NCBI RefSeq assembly: GCF_949628265.1
Contig: NC_088788.1
Coordinates: 31,606,335 to 31,670,334 of the forward strand
From: Cloeon dipterum
Taxonomy: Eukaryota; Arthropoda; Insecta; Ephemeroptera; Baetidae
Length of the DNA stretch: 64,000 nt
Direction: 5' to 3'
A program made the position numbers and the translations under genes. Under the pieces are notes generated by a model. That model saw nothing but the letters and a program-made list of their open reading frames with translations, was not told the DNA's origin and did no database searches. Position 1 is the first letter of the stretch, and each line of letters begins with the position of its first letter. Below, piece by piece: positions 24,701 to 39,700 of this stretch.

Positions 24701-27700
24701 TGGCCTCGAATGCCGCCGTTTTGATTATTCGATTGGTTCGCGCTACTTTTTATTATCCGACTGATTGGCAGCTAATTATTCGTGCTTGCCGGACGAATCA
24801 GCGTCTGCAATCGATCGATTTGTTGATTGTCTTCGGATTAAAGTTTGGCGTAACCACCAGGATCCTGTTGCACACTTCTGATGTAATCATTGTAATGGGA
24901 ATTTATCATTACGCTCCTCATCGCAAGTACATATTGAATGAGTGACGTTAATGAGGCCTAGAAGCCAACCAATAAATTGCATTCCAGCAAACGTGACTTT
25001 TCGAGAAGCGTTTTTTTTTTAAAGTTTAATTTGTGTAAATAGATAAGGATCAGAAACAAATGAAGCAAAGTTGGACTGAAATCAGTGGCAGCTCTTTAAG
25101 TGAATGCTAAGCTGTCAAATGGATCTAGCCTGAAGAGTAAATAGCTGATTTAAGAGAACTTGCTTGTGAGAGAAAAAAATCAATTTGTTTTATTGCAGGG
25201 CTCTTAAAACATTTGCCAATAAATTCCACAATAAAACTGATAGCTCTGATTGGCTTGTGAAATGCCAGAGATTCTTTCCCAGTCGAAAAATCTTGTCTGA
25301 CCGGCGTGTACTAAAACGTTACCAAGTTATTTGTTATTGCGCCATATAATATCTGTTAAATTCGAAACGATCAACTTCGAATCACAAGCAGATCCAGCCT
25401 TACGACATTTTTCAACGTCCTCGTGATCAGTCTTTGTATTTTGTCCCCGAGTCGCTTTTGAGATCCCAAACTTGATTAAACGCAACACAGCACGTTCATT
25501 TATTTAATAAGCATTCAATTAAAAGGGAATTTGCTTCGGTTAAATAAGCGAAGAGGCATTATCCAATTTACAAGCACATAAATAATTGCATGCGTGTGCG
25601 CCTCCATTGTCGTCGACTGGACCAAAAAAGCGCAGACGAGAAAGAGGAAAATAAATTCGTCGCTGCTTCTCGAGGCATTTAAACAAAATCGGCGGCGGCA
25701 TCTGCGGCGACATTGTGTGCTTAATAAAGACATAAATGTGCCGTGAATTGTGCGGCGGCAGCAGGTGCACACACTCAAGCATCAGCGAATCAAGAAAAAC
25801 CAGAAAATGCACGTCGCTAGCAGAGCGTGTGTACTCACGCATATATACGTCATTGAAATACATTACGGAGTGCAACGCAAGTACTCGTTGATTGAGAATC
25901 CGGAGCGTGCAGCCGTTTTTTCTCAAAAGAGATGCACACCGCGCCGACCAACATCTTCCACTTCGTCGCCGATGGCAAGAGTAATTGAAATGTCATTCGG
26001 CGCAATTTTTAATTGGCCGTTGTATCAGCTCATGCGGTAGAGTGAATTTATTAGTTGCGGCTGCACGCCAACAAAAAAATCGTTTTTTCAGTGTTAATAA
26101 ATTTTAAAAAGGCTCTAATGAATATGAATCCATTTATATTTTTATTTTGGAGAAAAATTTGAAGGGTCCCCCAATTTGAGTTATTTTTTAAACTGCTTCT
26201 TAAAGTAAACATTGTAAACTTTATCTTGTTAGCATAGTGGAAAAACATGTGCTATCTAAACCAATACAGTATGTAGCTATTTATTAAGATTTTATATTTA
26301 TAAACACAGTAAGCACCGTGTTTGTTTTTTCTTATCGTGAGAAAAATCAGATTTTTTTATTTTCATTAATTTTTTAATATTTTTTGACAAAATAAGAACT
26401 GTAGCAAGATTTTACACAGTAGTTTGAAGTTATAAAAGAGAATTTCTTGCTCTTGAAGGTCCTTAGTGTACACCAAACCCATGCGGGACTTTGCCCTGCG
26501 TAGCAGAGTCCACCATTATTTTGCTCAAGGCCTTCTGAAAACAAACCGTCCGATTCCACGTGGAGTCGACAGCATTCGACTTCAAGAGGCGCCGGCAGAG
26601 CGGGCGCAAGACGGAAAAATAATCAAATCGGTGATGAAAATAAAAAAAATCAAAGAGAGCTCTTTTACACACAGCAGGCTGCACCGACGAGCCAAGTGGA
26701 GAAAGAAACTTCGCGAGCGGGCGGGCAAAAGGGGTGATGTCATCTTTGAAAGTTTGTCGTGACGTCACACGAAAAAACACACATTCTGCATGAGGCCGTG
26801 CGCCGCGCGGCGTATAATGTTTTAATGCCGTCGTTTGCTGCTCCACGTTTATATTCACACGAGATCAGCAAGCCTTGTGGCTGCCGCGCGTTTTTTACAT
26901 GCACCACTCTATATCTAATATTATAAATTTTATCTGCCGACATGGTGGCGCCTTTAAGGCCCGCTACTCTCTCCGTGCGCCGCTGTCGCCGCCACGCCGT
27001 TCAGATAAGAACTCGCACACGGAATCGGCCGCACTGATTTTTTCGCCAAACCCTAAAAAACGATACCGCGAGTGTGAAAATCTGGACCGTCCCGTCCACA
27101 AACCGCAGGCACAATAGATGATGCGCAAAACCCTGCTCACTGATTGCGACGAGCTTGAGGTGCAGGCGTTTCAGCGGCCCTTTCGTGCGGTTAGCTCGCT
27201 TTTCCTGTTTGGAAACCCAATACCGTAATTTTTTTAAATCTCAATTTCCTATTTTTTTTTCTCTTTCTTCTGGCTTAGCTCCAAACTATATTCGCATGCA
27301 TATATGAAAGTTTAAAATTTTCATAAATGGAAAACTGTAAACTCAACGTGTGGCTATAAAGTCGAAGGAACCTGTTGGGCCAAAGTGAATTCCATTGCAC
27401 ATATAAACGTCAACTGCTTGGAGCGACAATTCAACCGCTGCTCGGAATAATGAGAAAATTATATGCGCCTGTCAAATTATGCACCACCGCCCGAATAATG
27501 AGCTCGGAGCTAGAAACAAGAACTCGCGGCGGCGGTCGCGACGTTTTGAAATAATATACTTCTTGTAAATATATGCAGAAAGCAGCACACGAGCGGCGGA
27601 AAAGAATCGCACGCGGTGGCACTTTGGAGTGTGTGTGAGAGATAGAGAGAGAAAAAGAGAGAAGAAGACACGCCTGCTGCTGCTGTCATTTGAATATGAA

Positions 27701-30700
27701 AAGCGTTTGTTGATACACGAGAGATGTCTCCGTGGCCGCGATTATCACTGTGCAGACTTCCACAAGGCGGCCAGCGACACGGCATTGCGTCTCCAAGCGC
27801 GCCGGGTTATTAATAATTTAACACTTCGCCTCTCTTTCGCCTTGCTGCTATGCTGATGACCGACGGGGTATACATGACGACGGATGTTAGTGACCTCGGC
27901 TATTATTTTTCCTCGGGCTGCTGTGTTTCATATTGACTGAAGCGGCAGCTGCTAGTGCTGAATGCATGTATTTGTCCGCTAGCTATTACCATTGATGAAG
28001 CTGTTATTTTCGTCAATTTCATGAATCAAGGGGGACAGTGCTCCGTTCATTAGCGAACTTTTAAGCCAATCACTTTGATATAGGCAATATTTTAGTATAT
28101 TAGGTCATATTTTGGTGTAATTGGATCAGATGGAAATTTAAATTACTTCCATTTATTTTCCTAAGCAACACCTTAAATCGTCGTCGGTGCCAGAACATAT
28201 AAAATACAAAAACTGTGTTTTAATCCTTGCTCAGCACATACCGTGGGCTATGAGGCTGCAGAGGAGATTGGGCCCAATGTGGCCATCTTTTCACCTCCTG
28301 CCCATTGAGCTATTTGAGCATTTAGAGTCAAACTAACCACCTTTTGCCATCTCTCACACTGGGCAGCCAGTATATATTAAGTCCCAGGGATGCGAGATGC
28401 TCAAATATCTCCCATTGTATTGAACCTGTGGAGAATGGCTTTACAATTCGAGCCAATGGGATGGTTGTTTGTTTGTCTTTGAAGCTTTCTTTTGCGGCGC
28501 TTCACACAGGTTCCTCACAAAAGGCAAACTTCAAGTGGCACTACAGAAGACGATAAAAGCCCTAGATTTATTGACTGCTTCAGTGTTAAGCGCAGGTACT
28601 CTTGGTGAATTCCATGACACAAAATTATCCCTAACGCACTCTAAAAGTCATCCAGGATGAATAGGTAGCAACAAAAGCGGAAAGAAAAGACCACCACCAT
28701 TATCCCATTATTCACGATAGCAAAACAACTTTAAAATGTTGTTAAAAAATATTTAAGACTGAAAAATTTATTACAAGGTAAAGCATTTTTCTGCTTGGAA
28801 AAAAGAAGCCCCGTTCAAGCCAGAGAATAAGAGAGAAGGGTGGCCTAGCCTTGCATGCGTATTTATGGGGAGAGAACACTTCACGCAGGTTAGGATTTCT
28901 GGCGCCTTCGCATAGTCACCACCAAGAGGGTTGTATTGTTGTATTTGTATACTGGTGTAGAAGGGAGACATATCGCCATAAATCGTCAATAACTCTATGA
29001 CCATCGTCGACATTAAGTCGCCGCTTGCCCTATGGCTATTTAAAACTCCCAATATCAACATTTTTTTTAAAATTTATTATAAATATGGCCCAATGAATAT
29101 AGATGGCTATTAAAACATGTTCAGACTTTCATACATCTTTATGGTTTATTCTTGTCACCTAAGAAATTTAAACACGCACTCAGATTGGTTGCGCTTTTAA
29201 AGATAGTTTATGGCTGCTTCAGGGGTGGGAAAATTTTTCATGCTCCACATTTTTAAGACCGAAAAATCATTGAAAAATGAAAATTAAAGAGGCCCTCTGA
29301 AAATCAAGTGACATACCTTCTGTGAATTTTACTGAAACAGTAATATCGGTTCACACTATTTGTGGATAAGAAACATAAACGTTTCGCCTAAAATTTATAA
29401 GAATTTAATTTTGAAACAAGAAAGGTGAAAATGCAACGGTAATTCTCAAAATTGCTTTTGTGAAATTTAGAGCAAAACTGAAAAAACAGAATTTTACAAA
29501 AATCTATAAAATAAACTAAATATACTGTGCAATGTGGTGAGTGAATAACAGCAATATTATGTATTTTAATTCTTATACAAACGTAAATTCTGAATGTTTA
29601 TCAATTATGTCCAAATTTTTTAGAGAAAAACGCAAACAAATTTCATGAACTGCTTCTACGGCAAAAAGTAGAATACTTTTGCTTTCGTAAAATAATTTAT
29701 GTACTTCATAAAAAAACTTTATCTGATTTCTGGCTGTACAAAATAAGAATTCCTCTTTTGCTATGCTGATTGACTTCTTTTTGAAGATGAGTAATTGAAT
29801 AGATTGAGATGCATTAGAGATGCATTAGTATTATTGATCTTGGATTCAAGACCACGACTATAATTAATACTGATGAAAAACATGATTTACGCAAGGTGCA
29901 TCGACATCGACTCCCTCCATGATAAGCTCCTGCGTTGAACCCACGGAGACATAAGAACTACTTCGGTTCTAGTCCGCAACACTCACGGAGCCCACAGACT
30001 CTTTTTTACACTTTTTACTTCTCTCGCCGCGCGATGCGCGGTACTTATATTTATTGCGGCGCCAAATGAATCACTCCCCGAGGCTAAAAAGGTGACTCTC
30101 GCGGCTGCAATAAAGCAATGAGCAAGTGCGTGTTTTCTCGTTGAGCCGCACGATTCCCACAGGCATGCAGGATTTACATTTTTACAATATTTCTCACTTG
30201 TAATATAGGCTCCGTATGAGTATATATGTATGTATAGCGTGTCGGGGAGATAAAAATGAGGAGATTACAACCGATTTGCCTTCGCCGGTGCACAAGAAAC
30301 AAACTTCAAATGGGGGGAGAGAGAGAAAGGATTGTTGTTTATGTGGTTATTTATTGTTGTGTGGCTCACTTTAAAACAGAGTCATGCGCCGCAATAAATT
30401 TCAGGAAAACGCACGAAGCACGGCGGCACCAGTGGAAATGAATTTATTAATAGCACGTTATGCGCGTTCGCTCGAGAAACGTAGCAGGAGGGTTTAATCC
30501 TGATACTTCATTTATTAATTGCGATGCAGTCCAACTGAAGGGCAATAATTTAATGAGGCGACGCTCGCTTGTTTATGTTCACAGAGTGCAAATCCCTTTT
30601 ACATGCACTTGACGCTTATGATTTACGCAGGCGGCAGGTGAAATACAGTTTTATTTCTTTTGCTGACAGACTGGAAAATATTATACACACCAAAAGACGA

Positions 30701-33700
30701 TTTTAATCGGTTTCTAAACTAAGTAGAATTGTGCAATGTGATTTTAAAATTGTTAAAAATAGTGATACTTAGAAACCAAAACCAAATGAGCGATATTTTT
30801 TCTTTAATTATCTCCTTTTTGACTAGACAGTTAGAGGAATTTGACAATTATCAGTTGATATTTTGTTTGAAGAGCAAAATTTATTCCCAGATTATTTTCT
30901 CTGTGAATCGTTCCAGCAATTTCCGGACTCATGATTTTCTCCTTTTTGGGAGCAAGCAACAATGTTTCAGGAATGATTTTTCCTTCTTGGACTGCACATT
31001 TAAAAAAAGTGCACTTTAAGAGTGCATGACTTTAGAATATTAATTGGGATCAACGTCTTCGTTCCTAATATGAATGGTTGTTGCTGCTCTTATAAAGGAA
31101 AAAAGTGGCATCGATACAATCTGCCTTCTATGGCGGTGCTTTTTGAACCAGCTTTCCCAACAACTAATATAGCCACAAGTCAGCAGCGGGAGCCTAACAA
31201 ATACCTCAGCAATTAATGCTAACCTTATAACGAGTTGAATTAACGTGATTTTACAATAATCACCAACGGAATATACGGTGGGAGACAAAAAGCAGAAGAA
31301 AGAAGGCGTAAATCAAGTCAGAAACAATGGTCGGAGGAAAAAGTGGCGAGAAATTGCGCGCCTAAGTACACCACACTGCTTTTCACGAAATGTATCGGCA
31401 ACCTGTTGCACGCGCACCAAACGTATAGCTCTGCTCTTTTCTGGGGGTTGCAGCGGCCGGCCTGACGAAATAAGGTATATCTTTTGAGGTCTTCCGCGTG
31501 AAATCACAATCTCCGTCAAACTGGACGGATGAATGTGGCGGCTGCTTTGCAGAAATACCCAAAAGAGACCCTCTTGTCCGTACTCAAGCACCCGATCAAG
31601 ATTGTGCTGGCTGATTGTTGCTGCGCGCCGCCGCACATATAAGAGGTTTATTCTCAAATTTATTTTCGCAGCCAGTTGACATCCGAAGGCTCTCCAGGTC
31701 TAAGTGCTGCTATTATTGTTATTTTATTATGTTGTGCCGGTGTGTTTACGGGATGCGAAAAGATCTTAACTCGGCAGATAATGATTATGCGCGAAGATAT
31801 AAAAGATAGTTTACCTTCTCATGCTTATAAATAGTCTTTCATAGTGTACAGTTCTGCGCGCCGTCTAAAGGAAATATGAAGCTATCTGCGGCAGATTAAT
31901 TCCCTCTTACCCAGATTTGTCTATAAAGCATGTTTACTTAAAGATTTACAAATAAAGATACCGGAGGGTCGTGTTGTAATGTATAGAAGTCTTAAAATCT
32001 CCAAACTCCAAAATCTTATTTTGGATCAAGGATTTAGTTTTTCCCGATCTGTGCATTGGAAGCAGGAAGTGTACTTAAATGAATGGAAAATATCAGATAT
32101 AATTCTGAAATTGAATACTGTCGAGAGTGTCTCCCTTCGGTGATGCAAAAAGAGTCAAAGGAACCCTTAGAAAATACCTTCCGCTCATACGGTTGCATAA
32201 AAATTTCAGCAGTGCGGGGCCTCAAATTTCGAGACATATATTGTTTCGCCACGGCAGCCGCTTTCTATAAACCCATTGCTCCTGATGCATCGTAAAGAAC
32301 CACCACCTGCGTGAAGGTAAGTAATACCTCTGCGCGCTCAGCGAGCGAGTGCTTTATTGCAATCGTCAGTCGATATCTTTTTCCTTTCAGCCAGCAACAT
32401 GCCAATTTACAGCAACTTTTGAAGAAGCTGGCGATACGTACAATAAACAGTCCTCCTCCTCCGCTGCTCTGGGCAGAAAAATCCGAGCCGGCGAGCAGCA
32501 GCAGCATCGCAGTAATGACGAGAACAGTAATCGGATACTTTATTGATGATCACTCAGAGCAACAGAGGCAGGCAGCGCCGGCCGGGTCAATCAAATATTT
32601 CAAAAAACTTCAAAGAGAGCGGCATTAGTTAGGTTTTTTTGTTTTTATCAAAACCGCACACACTGGATGTTTGTGAGTGTGTGCTTTTCTTGAAAGATAA
32701 ATGGCTGCAGCTTTCAAAGCCCATTTTCCAGGTATTAAATTATCATTGAGCAACAGCGGCAGTATGCATTCCTCCCTCAACACGACGGCGGGCCGAGCTC
32801 TTGTGAAATCAGAACACCCTCTTTGAAGTTTGGCCAGCAACAACACGTGCACGTCTTTCTCAGCATCTCTGCAGAGGAAGAATAAAAGAGCAGCAGGCCT
32901 CCGAGATGGATTTATCTTAGGAAAATTCATTAATCATCAATTGCAATGACTGGCATTATTTGTTAATTAGCTCGGCTTCTTCTTGTGTTCTCTGCCTGCT
33001 CACAGGCGGCGCCGACGAGCAAGGAAAATGAGCGCTGTAATCACGCGGGGGTAATGACGAAACCATAATTCGGTGATGCTGATTGCGAGCGATGAGAAAA
33101 GAGGCGCGTATGTACATGAGGATGTACATGCACGAGTCGCGTCTGGTGGTGTAAGATGCCAGATTGATGGGCGATGAATTGAAATGTAATTGCAGCGCGC
33201 TGCGACTGCAAAGGCGGCTTTTTGTTTCGCAACATTGTGCTGCGAGAGAGCAATGCGAGTTAAGCATTATTCAAGGCCACACTGGAGGTAATATTAAATT
33301 TGATTACATTCAATTTTTAATAATATACCATCAGATTTTTTGCCGCAAAATGATTTTAGGCTGCTGGCTGAAAGGGAGAGAAACAATGCCAAATTTTGAA
33401 AAAAATATGACTAGTATACTTTTCGTTTTAACAAAGTTAATGGTTATGAGGCAGTGTTAAAATTGAAATTAGATCAATTAGCATTGAATCTAGAGAATAT
33501 TTGAGGAATAATCTCATTTAAATATCATGTCTAGAGATAATTAATCTCTGTTCTTTAATTAAATTAATATAAAAATTTTGACTATGATGTTTGCTTCATC
33601 TCCCTATTAGTCAAAGGCTTTCGACTTTTCGAGGGAGGTCTTACTCGCTGAAAAATTTGAGAAGTACAAGAGCTGAAAAAGGTGGATGAACACATAGAAG

Positions 33701-36700
33701 CAACCTGTTGGCTGGGCGGGCTCTTGCTTGGGAACCGCGGCCGCCGAACCATTAATCAAAGATGGATTACGGCCCCGCAGAGAAATGTTTTGATGATGGA
33801 CTGGCCGCGTCTCGGGCACAAGAGCAGCCGCTCTATTACCTCCTTCTTATTTTATATACACACTTTTCGTCCAGCCGATACACATAATGGGCCTGGAATT
33901 ATTACTGAAGAGCGCGTGATTGCTTTTGGCCGGTCGCTCGCTGGCGATCCACTTTTTGTTTTTCACCGGACCCCCCGTCATTAGTGCGGTCGTTTTTTGT
34001 TTCTTCGCATGCACTAGGCCCCCCTTTGGACTCTGACCTTGAGTTTTAACATTTTTAGAAGAGCAGGAGAGTAAATAAATAATAAATTTCATCCTCCCCA
34101 GCAGCAGCGTGGAAAGGTTTCGCCTGCGTGAATATTATTATACACACGGATTATTTTTCGGATATTCCTGGAATTTTATCTAGGCACGCACGATATGGTT
34201 TTATTACGGTTTTGGGACGGAATGAAATAGGTGTCTTCAGGGCACGGTGATTAGTCACCGCCAGTAGGTTAGGAAATGGAATATTTCGGCTAGACCACCA
34301 ATTACATCAGAAATGAAAAATGGATTTTGGTTCGAAGTATTATAAACTGTGAGTTTCAATTCCTTGCGTGCTAAAAAAAGGAGTTATTTATAGGGTACGA
34401 AATTCGAAACATAACGAGTGCTGGAAATAAGCAACCTCGAGCTTAATTTGCATTAATAAAAACCGGTTAAAAAATTATAAAACATAATAAGAATGGGATT
34501 TGATTACATAATATTTACTTCACCTCTGTGGTTTTTAGCAAACCTTCTAGTGTGTTCTGGTAGTGAATGCTGAGGGATTTTGTTTGGTATTCGAGCTCAG
34601 TGCCCTGAGTTAGGGTCACAAAATCTGGCTGAAATAATGGTGCTCTTTGTACTCCAATGCGGTGTTCGCCCCAGCACTGAGCCTTGGGTAAACACCGCTA
34701 TGGCTGTCTCGGAATGCAACAAGGCGCAGAGATAATGCAACACTTCTGGCAGCTTTTAAAAGAGCTGGATGTAAATATTAAGCAAACAGCATTGCGTGAG
34801 GAAAAATGAGCCTAAGCATGCTTTGCGGGCTCTGCGGCTGGATTTGGGGCTGGGTGTTTGCGTTTCTTGGCGGCGGTAACAAGAGAGAAAGCGCCGCTTT
34901 GTCTTGCTCATTAGAGACCCTGTTGAAAAATTCTTCTTTTCCTATTTTTCATTAGCACCGCACGTGATTTTAAGAGCTTCGTTAGCGTGCTTCAAATTAG
35001 CGTACTGAAATTAGAATGTTCTATATTCATTTCGAATTTCCTTCATGGATTCGATTTTAAATATACGATTTTTCCTGCAAAATAACCCGTGAGTGAGCCT
35101 GAGCCAGATTTCCTCGAAGAGAGAAGCTCGGGCGGTAGGCACCAAGCAGGCGATTGTTTGTTCTGTGCAAAGAAAACAAATATTCAGCGCGGATAAGCCG
35201 CAGAAGCTTTTCATTTGGCGCCAGTCTGAATCACACCGAACAGATAAATAACACCTCACTTGCAGGAAATTCGACAGGACGTTTGCCGACTATACTATAG
35301 TGTGTGTAAATCCCCGGATGCTGCTTCCCTCTCTCTTACTCATTGGCTTTAATTTATTCCGCCACTAAACGCTGCAACGGCTCCCCGAGCAAACTTTTTC
35401 GAGAAGAATTCCAAACAAGCCAGTCAAACTAATTAGGACATAAAGCATTCGGCGAGCGCTAATGTAATCTGACGGCGGGTTGTTTTCAAATTTGAGAAAA
35501 GAGGGCGCCTTTGTTCTTCCGAGTGCACACAACGCGAAACATTGTGTCTCGTGGGGGCCCTGCGACCCGCTCGCTTGGCGCTTATCACTCGAGCAATTAA
35601 GCCGCGCACGGCCGCGTTGATCCCCATAGAAAAAAGCAGCAGCGCGACGCACGAATAAATAAATACATAAATCGAGGAGGCGCCAACATGCAAAGTGCCA
35701 AGCACGCAGCTAACTCGACTTGATGTTTGTGTCGGAATGACTGCTCGAGGGGGACGCTCTGCGCACGGTGCGCGTAAACAGAGGTTACATTTTATTGAAT
35801 CAGATTAGATGCGAGTGGCGGCGACTCAAAATACAATGATGGACGGTCGCGGCGAAGCGACGACGTTGACAATAATTATCAGGCCGAGGCATCGTACATT
35901 AACGGCCCCAATGAGATCTCTTTATTCTTTTTTCTCTCGTCTCGATCAGCGCGGCACAAGAGACCCCACCCAGCCAGCACCAGCACGCAGGCAATATCAG
36001 CCAGCATCCAGCCGAGCAGAGATAAAATGCAGACGAGCCAGTGGACCAAAAATGCTGCGTGCTGTGCCGCCGACGACACACACGCTAAATTAGCCAAGTC
36101 CACTGATGAAGCAACACACGCGATTGATCTTTCTCAGGGACAACTCTGCCCTTTTTCCTCCATTGTTCGTGCTCACTTTTGTAGAAATAAAAATAATGGA
36201 TGCTAATTAGGCGGGCACCTTCCCGTCAGGACCTCGTCTGAGTTTGCGTTTGCAGCGGCCTTTTTTCGGGGGAAATATGCAAATATGCGTACACTTGAGT
36301 GGGTTGTGCGGTTCGAATGCTAATTATTTTATACAATATCCTCTATATACGCTGGGGGCAATCCAAGGGTATTTTTATCAGGTTAAGTGCAATTCCGAAA
36401 ATTCTGTTTGATGACTTCGCAGGTTCTTTTGGCTTACGAGTCAAACATTGATATACATATATAGATTCGACCTTCACTTTTCATGTATGCTACATTGTAG
36501 CTCGGAATTTATTATTCAAGTAGCAGAATCAGATGTGCCAATCTCGGTTTGACACGCGCGTACATTTGCTTCCATCCGGAGGCGCGCATTCAGATTCAAA
36601 TTTCCTATTGTAAGCGGACCATTTTTTACGTTCTATATATACATATTTAAGCAAGCGTTTCTATGCTGTGTTACTTGATGTTTATATTCTATGAGGTGGG

Positions 36701-39700
36701 CGCAGGTGCTAACGACGGCGCAACAAAAGGCAAAAGCTGCCTGCTCATCCTCTCATCTGACCCCTGACCCACTGCATTTGTTATTTAAGACACAAAAGTA
36801 GGAGAAGTTAATAGTCGACTAGGCCCCATAGTCAGCCAGCCAGCTAGTCGCAGCGTTAAATTCAATAAAAGCTCGTTGTGACGGCTAACTGATTGCGTTA
36901 GCTGCTCGCAGCAATTTAAAAGTTAAATTTGGGACAAGTGAGACGTGTCATTGGGCAATTTTGTGCTTTCAATAAACAAATACTGCTTCATTTGCTGTCA
37001 ACAGATTTCAAACTATTTAATCTGAGTTACGGGATTGCAATTTATTTTTCTCCTGAAAGCGATATCAATTTAATATAATATAGAGATCGTCTTGAAAAGG
37101 CTAAATAGTGCAATTTACAAATAAACAAATTGGCAAAAACGTGCATTTTGATTGATTTTGTAATGCTATTTTTTGATTATAAATAGGAGAGGTTTTAAAC
37201 AGTCAAAATTAGTAATTCAGGACTATTTATTACAGCAAATGATTAAACCACTAAATTTACATTTCAATCAGATGTCCAAACTGTTCCAAACTGACAGTAA
37301 TGTATACAGCTCACAAAAAAGATTTAATTCTGATTCAAAAATAAATTATAATAATATATTTATGAACCTTTTACAATGTTCTGTATATACAGAAGTGTTA
37401 ATAGAGAAAAAAAATCATCAATTGTCAACCGCACAACTGTCGCGATTTTAGAACGAAACTGGAAACTGTCTTACTCGGTTTCACACTCGAGTGCACCTAA
37501 TGTTGGGCACGCGGGCATTACGATGAAATCGGCGTTAATTTCAATTCACTGGTCGCGAATTGAAAGACGAAGAGAGCCTCCCACACGCACCAGAAGACAC
37601 ACACGTACACATCTCACCTGCAGCGCTCAGCGGACGCGGCAGCGGATTGGGTTTCTGCGAACTGACGGCGGGTGTGTGTAAGCGGTCTGCAGAGTGACAC
37701 GTCTGCGGTCGGTTTCGCCACTCGCTAATACGAATGGCCGTATGTGCTGTGCATGTTGGCCACACGATGCAACCCAGTACCGAGAAGCAATAATTAACGC
37801 CGCTTTGTTTCGGCTTACAGTGCGCGCACAGCACACACTGTGAAGCAAACAAACAAACAGACGCAGACAAACGACCTTTTAGGATTTAAAGAAAGGGCGC
37901 AGCGTGAATACTTGTTGAGCGTAAAAAGACCACGGTCCCTTGTTTGTGAACCGAATTACAATGCTCTTTCAAAAGAATGTCGTGAAGCAGAAGCACCGAT
38001 CTTGACCATGAAAATCGTGTTTAATTGAATTTAAAATGTACGTTTTGATCACAGATTTTTTTATTTAGGAAGTGGAATTGATTGTAAGAGCAGAATTTTA
38101 TAAAACACGAATTGAACATCATTAAAAAACACTATACTGTACCTATTTGGTCAAGACGTTGACGTGGTGATATGCAGAAAGTGTCGCTTTCGGCAAATGA
38201 GAAATATATTCAAAGCAAATCGTGCAAGACCATGGTCCGTTGTTAAAATTTCAAGGCAGTGTCTGATAAAAGCCACAGAGGATACGCCTATTCATAAGGG
38301 AGCTTGCAGATTCGCACTCGCGTGGGGTGCGTAAACGCGAGAGAAAAGCAATATGACCTTTCAGCTAACGAATTGCAGCGACTCTCGCAAAGGTCAGCAG
38401 GCAGAAAGCAGCAGAAAAAGAACCGAAACTAACGAGCTGGCAGATTGAACAAATAGCTCGTAGGATAAGTACGAGCATTAAAAATAATAAGCCGGCCGTG
38501 GGTTCCAATTTTTCACGTTGGCGATGATGAAGAAATAAGGCTGCGGTGTATACGAAAACGAGGAGCACCGCACGCGCGGTTGGACGTCTCGCCGGGAAAA
38601 GAGAAACACCGCGCCTATTTCACGGGCTGCATCAACTCAACCCATCTAGAGCTCATCTTCCACCGGCGCCCGGCGAGGGAGGAGATATAATTTATTCGGG
38701 CTGCGTGAGTGTGCGTGCTGTTGGCTTCTTTTCCTATAACAATATCGACTGACTGGCTGATTGCACAATGGAGATCTGGCTGGATAATGCGGCGTTAAAT
38801 TGATTCGAATGGTGACAGGTCGTTAGACGAGCACACACACAATATGAGCGGATTATATCTTCAAGTGGCTCGGCGTCGGCAAAACTCTTTGCTTTTGTCT
38901 GCGGCGTCGAATGTGCTTAATTCCCGGCATGTGATTTATGCGGCGGACGCGCGAATGCAAATAATTGCTTGGGCGGCGGACTCTTTGGTGGACGTGTGTG
39001 TGCTCAAGCTATTGTAGCTCACGTGGGATGCTTTTTGCGCGCTTTCGATGCCTCGGCAAACCGTTAATTAGCGACGGGAAAGCCTGTTTTGTGCGATTTA
39101 TTGGCTTGCAATGTCTTGCTTTCTGCATATTTTGAAATATATATATGTTGAAAACTCTCCTTCGTTAAAATCTGCTGACATGCTTTTCGCTAGATAATTA
39201 TACAGAGGTAAGATTTTCCCACGAGACGTCCTATGGGCTCATAATTTTTTTATTTTCATAATGAATGATTTAATTTCGTTGAGTGTATGTGAGAATACCA
39301 AGTGGTTAGAGCAAATTGAGACTGCATTTTTCATTAGCAAAACATTCTCTCATTTGAAATTCCTAAAAATGGCCAACCATCTAAATTTAACAGCCCTTTA
39401 TTGTTAATTTCCTACAAATAAAGAACACAGATTAAAAATGAAAGCTCCAATATTTAATTTAAGTTAATTCAATAAATAATTTAGGTATCATACAGAAGAA
39501 TCCTAACGCTGTCCATTTTCTCATATTGAATTGAAAATGGAAAATTTCCTCGCATATATTTTTATTTTATTTATATATGTGCCCCCGATTCCGCCACTGC
39601 GCTGGAGGAGTTCAATGCAACCTCCTCCGCAATCCTAACTAAGCTCTCGTCAACATGCCGCACGACGCCGCGCCGCGGAGGCGAGCGAGCTGAAGAAGAT

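Noticed and set aside
28311..28407. Inverted 11-base TATTTGAGCAT repeat
   Set aside because: Short, AT-rich and imperfect beyond the core; expected by chance in a window this size.
28771..29061. 96-codon - strand ORF in BAMBI intron 1
   Set aside because: No signal peptide, recognised domain or convincing splice sites. It could be a repeat fragment, but that cannot be shown from sequence alone.
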